A DNA stretch of 33,898 nt from assembly GCA_039028695.1 (NCBI GenBank), contig JBCCHN010000046.1:1-33898 (forward strand), given 5' to 3'. How positions within the stretch are numbered: the first letter of the stretch is position 1; each line of letters starts with the position of its first letter. Positions 1 to 6,898 of the stretch are shown one piece after another. A program made the translations under genes and the position numbers. Source of the DNA: JANQKX01 sp039028695. Lineage in GTDB: Bacteria; Pseudomonadota; Alphaproteobacteria; Kiloniellales; Kiloniellaceae. The notes below the pieces were generated by a model. It did not search any database. It was given only the letters and a program-made list of their open reading frames with translations, and was not told where the DNA came from.

Positions 1-921
1 CTTCGTCCTAATAAGGCATCGACCATTCTCACGACCCCTGCTGTGATGCTGATTAAGTTTTTGGAGACCTCGTGCCAAATTCCTTTGTTTACTTCTGACC
101 TTGCGTCTTGCTTGACTACTGAGATTGGTCCCTGCCAACAAATGGACAGTCGCTCCCTCCCCATTTATTCTCATTCATTTCGTCAAAGAAACGTTGACAG
201 TACCTTTCTTTGATCTTGTAATGTTGTCGTCTTATAATGTATTGTGTACCTGTCGGTCAGCATCATGTATTAGCTGGCCTGCTTGGGATCAGTAGGCAGC
301 CAAGGAATGTTGTGCTTGTTTTCTCATGTAGCAGTAACCCTACCTCATGTTTACCTGACCGCACTACAACAATGTAAATTTACACGTGGATTAAATAAAT
401 AAAACAAACAAACAAACACTGTGAAGTGTAGATGTATGGGCATTGCAGCACCATACAAACAGCACTGTCATTTACTACATGTACATGGCCACAAAGATTG
501 AATAACGGCTAGTCTATCTTCTGCTGTGAGCAATCAGAGTCAGGTGTTTGCAGTCTCTTTGGGGCAGTGCTTTGCTGCATACATGATTCCAGTTCCACAA
601 CTGTATACATTAGAAAGTTGCCACGACAATCGGCCTCTCACTAGGCCCTTGCGAATAATGCTCGAAAAATCAACAAATTCTGCTTTTCATTCTGCTCCTA
701 TTTGATCACATACATTTTTTACAAATTGAAAAGACTCTGTAGTCTGCTCCTCGTCCGGCCTACATACAAAAGGATGCTGAAATTTGGGTCAAAAAGTACG
801 GTTTTCTGCTTGAAATTCTGCCGGCATTATCAGCAAGGGCCCACATGTACCTCTCACTATCTATGTGTCATCATTCCTAGCCCTATGATGTAATTCTGTC
901 CTTATTTGTCTTCTCGTTCAG
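1..921. other. Eukaryote-like non-coding flank
   Basis: No bacterial gene, ribosome binding site or long reading frame is visible on either strand; the only open stretch (702-893) has no recognisable product. The base composition is clearly more AT-rich than the rest of the window, with many short A/T runs and a tetranucleotide microsatellite at 393-419. The texture resembles intron or intergenic DNA of an animal, possibly a marine invertebrate, but the host cannot be identified by eye. It runs into a candidate exon at 922 and stops at the GATC of 1063-1066. Confidence 0.7.
393..419. repeat. AAAT/AAAC tetranucleotide microsatellite
   Basis: Two AAAT-type units pass into about four AAAC units. 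Simple repeats of this kind are common in animal genomes and rare in GC-rich alphaproteobacteria, so they support a foreign origin for the left flank. Confidence 0.85.
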
Positions 922-1055
922 ACGGCGCTCCTATACTCATGGATTCCAGCACACCGCCCACGACGTCGCCTGCGTCGAACATCTATGACCCACAACACGT
1001 CCGCAATGTGGACTTCTCTCCGTGGTTGACAGGCGGCTCGGATGCGGAGCAAACG
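922..1055 (+). other. Candidate eukaryotic internal exon
   Basis: A pyrimidine-rich tract at about 895-919 ends in CAG at 919-921, a good splice-acceptor context. The sequence after it is noticeably more GC-rich and stays open for 134 bases, then meets ACG|GTAAGG at 1053-1061, a good splice-donor match. The reading frame begins with a partial codon (two bases) and ends on a codon boundary. The peptide is Ser/Thr/Pro-rich at first and then acidic; I do not recognise its family. There is no Shine-Dalgarno or bacterial homology. The splice interpretation rests only on signals and composition, so chance is possible. Confidence 0.45.
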
Positions 1056-1061
1056 GTAAGG

Positions 1062-1067
1062 GGATCC
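1062..1067. other. Eukaryote/bacterium junction at a GGATCC
   Basis: Left of this hexamer the sequence reads as exon plus intron start. From the ATC at 1064 onward it reads directly as the interior of an ArsI/CadI-family protein (Ile-Arg-Tyr-Tyr-Ser-Lys-Leu-Phe-Gly). The switch falls on a GATC, which is what ligation of Sau3AI/MboI-type ends would leave. GATC is frequent in this DNA, so coincidence is not excluded. Confidence 0.55.
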
Positions 1068-1465
1068 GTTACTATAGCAAGCTTTTTGGCGCCACACCGA
1101 CTCGGGAAAAGGACGGTTATGCCCAATGGCTCTTGGACGACCCCAGCCTCAATTTCGTCATCGAGGAAAGTGCGCGTCATCAAGGGCTCAATCATTTGGG
1201 CCTGCAAGCCCAGTCCGAGGACGAGTTGGGAACGATCTTCCAACGCTTTGATGCGACCGGTGGCCCCGTCAGCAATCGGGGCAAGACCCAGTGCTGCTAT
1301 GCTGTCTCAGACAAGGGCTGGGCAAGGGATCCGGCGGGAATCGCCTGGGAGGGATTTTTCACCCACCATGAGGCAAAAGATTACGGCCATGCAGGTGATT
1401 TCACCCCACGACCGGAAAACATCCATCGTCAGTCCGAAAAGTCCGGTAAAGATACTTGCTGTTAA
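1064..1465 (+). CDS. ArsI/CadI-like VOC dioxygenase, 5'-truncated
   Basis: This is a partial gene of the vicinal-oxygen-chelate (glyoxalase/bleomycin-resistance) fold, closest by motif to ArsI C-As lyase and the cadmium-induced protein CadI. Visible features are the strand RYYSKLFGATP near the start, the mid-domain metal histidine in NHLGLQ, the adjacent cysteine pair in KTQCCYA (the As(III)-binding pair of ArsI) and the late metal glutamate in WEGFF. The protein ends in a further Cys-Cys. ArsI enzymes bind Fe(II) through His-His-Glu; the first histidine, near residue 5 of the family, is missing because roughly the first 15 residues lie beyond the junction at 1063. An ATG at 1022 is in frame, but the peptide before residue Ile(1064) does not fit the family. 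The annotation is firm for family, weaker for the exact substrate. Confidence 0.8.
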   Translation: MRYYSKLFGATPTREKDGYAQWLLDDPSLNFVIEESARHQGLNHLGLQAQSEDELGTIFQRFDATGGPVSNRGKTQCCYAVSDKGWARDPAGIAWEGFFTHHEAKDYGHAGDFTPRPENIHRQSEKSGKDTCC

Positions 1466-1497
1466 GCACGCCTAGTAAAAATCGTAAATCCGCGGCA

Positions 1498-2304
1498 TCA
1501 GGCATCGACCCCCCTTTGCTGGGACAGAACCTTCGTCGCAGCCAAAAGCGCGGGGACGACCTTTTCCTCCACCTGGTTCAAGGTCCAATGAGCCCGCGAT
1601 AAGGTAAGAGACAAGGCGGCGCCGGCCTCGGGGTCCGGATCGCGAATCATGCCCGCGACAGCAACCTCCCCCATGTTGATCTCTTGATCCACAATCGCAT
1701 AGCCCAAGAGCGCGGCACTTTGAATCTTACTCAAAATTGGGCCTGGCGAGATTAAGGTTTTGGGGGTTTGAATGGTCACGTTAATGGCGCTCATACGCGT
1801 TCTAATCTCCTCATCCGATCGGGCGGAAAGAAGAATGCGTCCCGCCGCCGTGCAATAGGCAGGCATCCGCCGTCCCCCTATTCGAACCAAGCTTGACGCC
1901 GGATCGCCGCCTGTCTGTCCACCAAGGCTAATCACCTCCCCCCCATCCAGCACATAAAGCTCGGCCTCCGCCTGAAAGTCTGACGCCAAGCGTCCCATGG
2001 GGGCCCAGGCGGCCGGCAGCCAGCCGCTCGATTGGTGGAAGCAAAAGCCGGGCTCTATGACATTGGCAGCCAGACAGTAACGTCGGCCGCCCTGCCAACG
2101 ACGCACCAACCCTTCTTTCTCCAACGTATAGATAAAGCGCTGTACCGCACTGATATTAAATCCTGTTTTCTGCGAAATCTCAGTCAAACCCATAGAGCTG
2201 GCGCCCCCTGAAAAAGCCCGCAGAACCTGCAAAATCTTGCCAAAAGACGCCACATACAAAGGATCCGCAACAGAGCCCTTTGAGTCTTTCCGCGATTCTG
2301 ACAT
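1498..2304 (-). CDS. IclR-family transcriptional regulator
   Basis: This encodes a 268-residue regulator with the IclR layout: an N-terminal winged helix-turn-helix (about residues 15-80, with a GLTEISQKTG helix and a FIYTLEKEGLV recognition/wing region) and a C-terminal effector-binding domain (about 90-265, with the RMPAYCTAAGRILLS segment typical of the family). IclR proteins usually control small catabolic operons and respond to aromatic or organic acids; the ligand here is unknown. I chose the ATG at 2304 because AAGGAAG lies a few bases upstream. An in-frame start at 2367 would add 21 residues that resemble no family member. The gene is convergent with the ArsI fragment and has an AT-rich upstream region (2305-2440) that probably contains its promoter. 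Confidence 0.88.
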   Translation of the reverse strand: MSESRKDSKGSVADPLYVASFGKILQVLRAFSGGASSMGLTEISQKTGFNISAVQRFIYTLEKEGLVRRWQGGRRYCLAANVIEPGFCFHQSSGWLPAAWAPMGRLASDFQAEAELYVLDGGEVISLGGQTGGDPASSLVRIGGRRMPAYCTAAGRILLSARSDEEIRTRMSAINVTIQTPKTLISPGPILSKIQSAALLGYAIVDQEINMGEVAVAGMIRDPDPEAGAALSLTLSRAHWTLNQVEEKVVPALLAATKVLSQQRGVDA

Positions 2305-2565
2305 TTCTCTTCCTTTTTCTACGCGTACCGGCTTACCCGTCTTATTCCTAGAACAAATTTTATTCAATTATCATAATACAATAAAAAATATTTATCTTCA
2401 AATAATCTGCTAATCCACAAGCATACCTTCATCCAATTTATTAAGTTCAAGACGATCTATCCGAAATTCCAAGGGCTAAGTAAAAAATCCCAATAGGCCG
2501 ATGAGAAGAGTCGCAAATCTCGAAATACTCGCGTAATGTAGCCTCAAAAATGAGGGGATAGAGGG

Positions 2566-2865
2566 ATGCGAAAAGGGTCGGCGCAAAGCGGGCGTGCCTA
2601 TGGAGGGAATGTGTATCCCTTTCCGGCGCCATCAAACAAACCACGACCGTCCACCGCCCAGGAAAGCTGGCTCCGACGGGGCTTGGCCCAGCCTGGCGGA
2701 AAGTTGCCCCTCTTTGATGAGGAAGGACAGCGCTATTCGGTGCGCACGATCCGCTCGTGCATCGACCGCGGTTGGGCTGAGCCTTGGTTCGTCAACCCTC
2801 TGAAAGATGACTGGTTAATTTGTCGTCTCACACCGCAGGGGCGCGATGCCCTAAAGTCCGAGTAA
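2566..2865 (+). CDS. Small conserved-type hypothetical protein
   Basis: A 99-residue basic protein of unknown function. The first 35 residues are Pro/Ser/Arg-rich and look unstructured. The rest is a compact domain with the pattern GGKLPLFDEEGQ, then a helix RTIRSCIDRGWAEPW, ending LTPQGRDAL. The last part resembles the C-terminal strand and helix of winged-helix proteins, so a small DNA-binding or adaptor role is conceivable, but this is inference. I recall similar proteins in Rhodospirillales genomes, always unnamed. A GGGGATAGAGGG stretch just before the ATG serves as ribosome binding site. It is divergent from the IclR gene and convergent with the MCP-like gene. Confidence 0.7.
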   Translation: MRKGSAQSGRAYGGNVYPFPAPSNKPRPSTAQESWLRRGLAQPGGKLPLFDEEGQRYSVRTIRSCIDRGWAEPWFVNPLKDDWLICRLTPQGRDALKSE

Positions 2866-2945
2866 GACTGCGCGGCTACACCGAAAAGCTCAGAAAAAAG
2901 TTACCCCTAAAGCACTCATTTTTTGTGTGCCACAGGGAGAGTTTT

Positions 2946-3920
2946 TTAAACGCCCTCAAGTCGAGATCGGAGGTGCTCCTCAAGAGAAGCTAACCTTCCT
3001 TGTATGCCTGTTAGTGCATCAAGAGTATTCCCTTGTCTTATGACCAAATCCCCGATTGCCCCGTCAAGGCGGGCGTGCTTGGCAGCGATGACGTCTTCAT
3101 CGGACCTGGCTGGGCTTGGTCTCTCGTTAACGTCAAGCGCCCGATCCAACTCGGCAATCTTATTAATCAAATCCTGGATGAGTTTGTTGCAAGCACTGCC
3201 AAATTCGCTGGCTTGATCGCCGATTTCTGAAAGGTCAATTGCAGCCTCCGCGGCCTGGCTGTGTTCCACAGCGGACTGGGCCAGCCGTTTCACCTCCTGA
3301 GCGACAACGGCAAAACCCCTCCCACGGTCACCTGCCCGCGTTGCTTCGATCGAAGCGTTCAGGGCAAGCAGATGTGTGCCTTTTCCGATCCCTTTCAGAT
3401 CCTGCAAAACGTGCTGAGCGGCCTCCGACTTCTCTGCCAAGGCTTCTTGCAAGCCCGCCAGCATTCGATCCATTTTCCCGGCACCCGCCTCGGCTTGTGC
3501 CTGAGCGGCGCGCCCCATATCACGTGCCGGCGAGAGATCCGAAATAGGGTTTTCAAAAACCTCAAGCGGCGGGTCGATGAGATCGGCCGCTTGACTTTTT
3601 AACTCTCCCAAATAAGCGCTCTGCGCTTGGGCCTGCTCGAGCGTCTGCGCCAAGTTTTCAGACAAAGAAATAATTTGCCCCTGAAACCCTTGCAATTCGT
3701 CTTGCAGGAGCTGCCAGTGGGTCTGGCGGGCCTCATGGTTTTCGGCAATCCGGCGCAACAACCGCGAGACCAGGTCCGAGCCCTCAGGAACACCGGAAAA
3801 GTCACCTTCAGCAGCACTTTCTAGGAACGCCAGTGCTACCTCGTTGGACGAAAGATCTTCGACGGGCCACGGATCGTCAGATGACTGCCGGAATTGGCGA
3901 TTGGGTAGACCAACATCCAT
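2946..3920 (-). CDS. Soluble methyl-accepting-chemotaxis-type protein
   Basis: A 324-residue protein whose centre (about 177-215) matches the cytoplasmic signalling hairpin tip of methyl-accepting chemotaxis proteins: LLALNASIEATRAGDRGRGF followed by AVVAQEVKRLAQSAVEHS. This tip binds CheW and CheA in classical receptors. No transmembrane segment, HAMP, PAS or other sensor domain is visible. The N-terminal 115 residues are acidic and then predicted coiled coil, with proline-rich breaks at 116-133, and another helical region (270-324) follows the hairpin. The signalling domain is shorter than in normal receptors. It may be a cytoplasmic chemoreceptor-like protein or a structural coiled coil. 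GAAGGGTGG precedes the ATG. No che genes are nearby. Confidence 0.8.
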   Translation of the reverse strand: MDVGLPNRQFRQSSDDPWPVEDLSSNEVALAFLESAAEGDFSGVPEGSDLVSRLLRRIAENHEARQTHWQLLQDELQGFQGQIISLSENLAQTLEQAQAQSAYLGELKSQAADLIDPPLEVFENPISDLSPARDMGRAAQAQAEAGAGKMDRMLAGLQEALAEKSEAAQHVLQDLKGIGKGTHLLALNASIEATRAGDRGRGFAVVAQEVKRLAQSAVEHSQAAEAAIDLSEIGDQASEFGSACNKLIQDLINKIAELDRALDVNERPSPARSDEDVIAAKHARLDGAIGDLVIRQGNTLDALTGIQGRLASLEEHLRSRLEGV

Positions 3921-4026
3921 TAAACGCCACCCTTCAATACACCGCGCTCAGGATAATTCGGCAGGTTATTTCCTGAATTTTCGAACAATTTTTAAGGGCC
4001 GACGACAAGTCTTGTCATATCGCTTG

Positions 4027-4200
4027 TCAGAGCTGTGCCGTTGAGGTGGCACCCCCAAGACCCCAGCTCCGCAGATAGGCCTGGAGTTCCGGCCAGACGA
4101 CCGACCAATCAAATATGAGCTCAACCGCGATCGCCGCAGTAGAAGCAGCGGTAATCACGGCAGAGATCAGAATTATTGTATCCATAAATCTGACGATCAT
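4027..4200 (-). CDS. Possible 57-residue membrane protein
   Basis: A short reading frame (57 residues) begins MIVRFMDT and continues with one strongly hydrophobic helix (about residues 6-30, rich in Ile, Ala and Val), then a short Trp-containing amphipathic tail (DWSVVWPELQAYLRSWGLG). A single-pass small membrane protein would look like this. AAGAGAG about eight bases before the ATG is a weak ribosome binding site, and the 217 bases between it and the tRNA gene leave room for a promoter. No family is recognised and coding status is unproven. Confidence 0.4.
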   Translation of the reverse strand: MIVRFMDTIILISAVITAASTAAIAVELIFDWSVVWPELQAYLRSWGLGGATSTAQL

Positions 4201-4352
4201 TGCAATCTCTCTTCGGCCAAGGAGGATTTCCCCAATCCTTATGCCCCAATAAAAAATCTAGTCCCGCTCTTTTAGCCGCAAATGGTATAAACATGGTTTA
4301 AGAACTGTTTCTTCGAGAATTTGTTAAAGATTATTTACAGATGGTAAGAATC

Positions 4353-4367
4353 AGCCTCCGCGAGGCT
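4353..4367 (-). terminator. Possible tRNA-Pro terminator hairpin
   Basis: A perfect six-base inverted repeat (AGCCTC/GAGGCT) around CGC lies about 50 bases downstream of the tRNA on the minus strand. The following tract is only mildly T-rich, so it could equally be a processing structure. Confidence 0.3.
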
Positions 4368-4417
4368 TCGATAAGCAGCGGTCGGATCTCAATAAAAGGT
4401 TGGAATATTTCAGGAGT

Positions 4418-4494
4418 TGGTCGGAGCGGCAGGATTCGAACCTGCGACCCCCTGGCCCCCAGCCAGATGCGCTACCAGACTGCGCTACGCTCCG
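4418..4494 (-). tRNA. tRNA-Pro (anticodon GGG)
   Basis: A 77-base cloverleaf on the minus strand with encoded CCA. The acceptor stem pairs CGGAGCG with CGCTCCG; the D-loop contains AGTCTGGTAGC; the T-arm has GGTTCGAATCC. The anticodon stem UCUGG/CCAGG encloses the loop CUGGGGG, giving anticodon GGG with G at position 37, as expected for proline tRNAs. It reads CCC and CCU. It lies downstream of the MerR gene, the usual place in the alphaproteobacterial plsX-fabH-ihfA-merR cluster. Confidence 0.95.
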
Positions 4495-4756
4495 CCACTA
4501 TCTCTCATCAATCGGCCTGCGTGATTTGCCGGTGATATTCCCTGGACTGATCATTAAACCCAAGGTCAGCCCTAAATACCGCATCAATCACTGCCGACGA
4601 TCGGACGGCAGTTTATACAGCCCGGCCTTGCTCAACGCAATGCTCGATCAATCCGTCGCCCCGGAATATTTTGGCAAAGATCTTTATTTACTTGTGAACG
4701 ATGGCGGGAGAATGAGAGCCCAGGCGAAACCGACACGCGGCCCCTTTCTTATGGAG

Positions 4757-5215
4757 TTATCCCGCCGCCTTTTTCAGCATATCCCGCAATTCGGTGAGCT
4801 CCGTCACCAATCCCTCAAGGACCGCCCGATTGGGGGAAGGCTTGACCGTATCCACGGCCGCTATCGCAGCATGCCCAGATCCTGATCCATTGGAATTTTC
4901 TTCTGCCGCCGCGTCACCCAGATCCAACTCATTTTGCAAAGGCAACTTGCCGCGTCCCTCACGCAACAAGCGTTGCACACCCTTGATCGTATAGCCGTCA
5001 CCATAAAGGAGTTGCCTGATTTGGCGCAGGAGATCCACATCTTCGGGGCGGTAATAACGACGCCCACCGCCGCGCTTTAGCGGCCTTACCTGAGAAAACT
5101 TTGTCTCCCAAAAGCGAAGAACATGCTGGGGGACATCTAAATCACTTGAAACTTCGCTAATGGTCCGAAAGGCTGATGCGGACTTTCCACTGGCGCGCGT
5201 CGCTAACATGGGCAT
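4757..5215 (-). CDS. MerR-family regulator downstream of ihfA
   Basis: A 152-residue protein with an N-terminal MerR winged helix (about 14-85): FRTISEVSSDLDVPQHVLRF, then RPLKRGGGRRYYRPEDVDLL and a second helix pair. After residue 90 there is an acidic, Gly/Ser/Asn-rich linker and a short C-terminal helix (LEGLVTELTELRDMLKKAA) probably used for dimerisation. No effector-binding cysteines are seen, so it is not a metal sensor of the classic type. This protein is found after ihfA in many alphaproteobacteria, but its targets are unknown to me. The start at 5215 lies 65 bases after ihfA, so co-transcription is likely. Confidence 0.88.
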   Translation of the reverse strand: MPMLATRASGKSASAFRTISEVSSDLDVPQHVLRFWETKFSQVRPLKRGGGRRYYRPEDVDLLRQIRQLLYGDGYTIKGVQRLLREGRGKLPLQNELDLGDAAAEENSNGSGSGHAAIAAVDTVKPSPNRAVLEGLVTELTELRDMLKKAAG

Positions 5216-5280
5216 TTACTCCGGATAGAAGGATATCGGAACTATTTCCGACGGCACGTCGCGCCGCCATTTCTCCGACC

Positions 5281-5589
5281 CTATTCGGAAGTGGACAGAG
5301 AACCGTTGATCCGGTTTTTGAGAACGTGGGAGGCCCGAAAGACCAAAACCCGGCGTGGCAAGATCGGCACCTCCTCACCGGTTTTCGGGTTTCTGCCAAT
5401 ACGCTGGCCTTTTTCGCGCACCGAAAAACTACCGAAAGAAGAAAGCTTTACCATTTCTCCTTTGACCAAAGCCGAAGCAATGATGTCCAGCACTGATTCG
5501 ACCAAATCCGCCGACTCGTTTCGCGACAGGCCCACCTCTTGATAGACCGCCTCGCTTAAATCAGCTCTGGTGACTGTTTGTTCAGCCAT
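5281..5589 (-). CDS. ihfA: Integration host factor subunit alpha
   Basis: A 102-residue HU/IHF-family DNA-bending protein. Helices at 5-45 (TRADLSEAVYQEVGLSRNES) form the dimer body; VKLSSFGSFSVREK leads to the beta-arm with GRNPKTGEEV at 65-74, whose proline (residue 68) intercalates in the DNA minor groove; the closing helix follows FRASHVLKNRIN. Length and sequence match IHF-alpha rather than HU. As a heterodimer with IhfB it bends DNA by well over 90 degrees at specific sites in promoters, phage sites and the origin. GGGGGAAAC before the ATG is the ribosome binding site. The 334-base gap to fabH and a promoter-like sequence at 5620-5648 suggest independent transcription. Confidence 0.95.
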   Translation of the reverse strand: MAEQTVTRADLSEAVYQEVGLSRNESADLVESVLDIIASALVKGEMVKLSSFGSFSVREKGQRIGRNPKTGEEVPILPRRVLVFRASHVLKNRINGSLSTSE

Positions 5590-5619
5590 GTTTCCCCCTG
5601 TCCTCCATCACTACAACTT

Positions 5620-5648
5620 AGGTTAACTCAAGCTGATTTTGTGGTCAA
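5620..5648 (-). promoter_or_regulatory. Candidate sigma-70 promoter of ihfA
   Basis: On the minus strand TTGACC (5643-5648) and TAACCT (5620-5625) are separated by exactly 17 bases, about 30 bases before the ihfA start codon. The -35 is five of six to consensus; the -10 is weaker. Confidence 0.45.
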
Positions 5649-5923
5649 TTATCCTTTTACTTCTGAGGGATGTATAATTTTATTGATATGGCTCTAAAGT
5701 ACGATGAAGCCGCCACGACCCGACGGCGTCCCAAACAAACGACGAGTCAGGACCCGGTCCTTCCAGAATCACACAAGTGTCCGTTCATGCGTCATCGCAA
5801 AACGAATATTTATTGAATGACCTGCCGGCCCGATTGGTTCCCAGTCAGAGACAAAAAAATATGAGCTTCAGTACAATTACAACAAGCTGACCAAAGATTC
5901 TGACTGATAAGGGAAAATTCTAT
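5649..5923. other. Gene-free spacer between fabH and ihfA
   Basis: AT-rich for this genome. No recognisable gene. A TATAAT-like hexamer at 5673-5678 lies ten bases before a 42-codon plus-strand frame at 5688-5816 (MALKYDEAATTRRRPKQ...), which has no ribosome binding site and no known family, so I do not call it. No terminator hairpin with a T-tract is seen after fabH. Confidence 0.5.
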
Positions 5924-6898
5924 CTACCAACGCAAAAGTGCCGATCCCCATGTAAAGCCGCCGCCCATGGCTTCCATCAGGATCATATCACCCTCGTTAA
6001 TTCGCTTGTCCTGAACCGCTTCGCACAGCGCAAGAGGAATCGAAGCGGCCGACGTGTTGGCATGTCGGTCAACTGTAACAACAACCCGTTCTTCGGGCAG
6101 GTTGAGGCGCTTGCCCATCGCCTCAATAATTCGAAGGTTCGCCTGGTGGGGCACTAACCAATCAATATCGGCGGGCGTCAGGCCATTAGCCTCCAAGGCG
6201 GTGTCAACGGCTTCGGACATGCGCATCACGGCATGACGAAACACCTCTCGCCCCTCCATACGCAGATGGCCGGCTTGTCCGGTAGAAGACGGTCCCCCAT
6301 CCACATAAAGGGCATCGTGGAATCGACCGTCGGAATAAAGGTGTGTGGAAATAACGCCCCGGTCCTTATTTGTGCCGCTTGCTTCTTCGCCCTCCAGGTA
6401 GAGTGCGCCGGCGCCATCGCCAAAGAGCACGCAGGTGGAACGGTCTTCCCAATCCAAGATCCGCGAAAAGGTCTCCGCCCCGATCACCAGCGCATTGCGC
6501 GCTTGCCCCAATCGCACGAAGTTGTCCGCCACGGAAAGAGCATAGACAAAACCGCTACAGACCGCCTGCACGTCAAACGCCGCTCCTCGGGTGGAGCCCA
6601 ACGCGGCCTGGATGCGCGTCGCGGTCGAGGGAAAAGTCTCATCCGGCGTTGAGGTCGCGCACACGAAGAGGTCGACCTCTTCTGCGGCAACACCAGCAGC
6701 GGACAGAGCCGCCTGAGCGGCTTTGATGCCCAGATCCGAGGTGAGTTCCCCCTCTGCCGCAATATACCGTTGGGTGATTCCGGTTCTTTTGCGGATCCAT
6801 TCATCCGACGTTTCCATGCGTCGTGCCAAGTCTGCATTGGTGACCACTTGGCTAGGCAGGTACGATCCACAGCCCCGCGCTTTAGAGCGAATGACCAT
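5924..6898 (-). CDS. fabH: 3-oxoacyl-ACP synthase III (KAS III)
   Basis: A 324-residue thiolase-fold enzyme that starts type II fatty acid synthesis by condensing acetyl-CoA with malonyl-ACP. The catalytic triad is complete: Cys114 in VQAVCSGFVYA, His251 in PHQANLRI and Asn281 in DRHANTSAASIPLAL. The C-terminal glycine loop reads GGGFTWGSALLRW, as in authentic FabH. Its ATG overlaps the plsX stop codon as ATGA (6896-6900), so the two are translationally coupled. The pairing is standard: PlsX makes acyl-phosphate for phospholipids while FabH feeds acyl chains into the same pool. Confidence 0.97.
   Translation of the reverse strand: MVIRSKARGCGSYLPSQVVTNADLARRMETSDEWIRKRTGITQRYIAAEGELTSDLGIKAAQAALSAAGVAAEEVDLFVCATSTPDETFPSTATRIQAALGSTRGAAFDVQAVCSGFVYALSVADNFVRLGQARNALVIGAETFSRILDWEDRSTCVLFGDGAGALYLEGEEASGTNKDRGVISTHLYSDGRFHDALYVDGGPSSTGQAGHLRMEGREVFRHAVMRMSEAVDTALEANGLTPADIDWLVPHQANLRIIEAMGKRLNLPEERVVVTVDRHANTSAASIPLALCEAVQDKRINEGDMILMEAMGGGFTWGSALLRW

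Noticed and set aside
527..537. 11-mer TGAGCAATCAG shared with the reverse complement of the window's last bases (33888-33898)
   Set aside because: A single 11-base match is expected by chance at a low but real rate in a window this size, and the right end is better explained as continuing hydrolase coding sequence.
906..1475. Long plus-strand open frame of 189 codons spanning the junction
   Set aside because: Only its first part (922-1055) has exon-like features; from 1064 on it is the wrong frame of the ArsI/CadI-like gene, which has clear homology in another frame.
4400..4885. 161-codon plus-strand frame over the tRNA and MerR end
   Set aside because: It runs antisense through a well-formed tRNA and the MerR gene; no homology or ribosome binding site.
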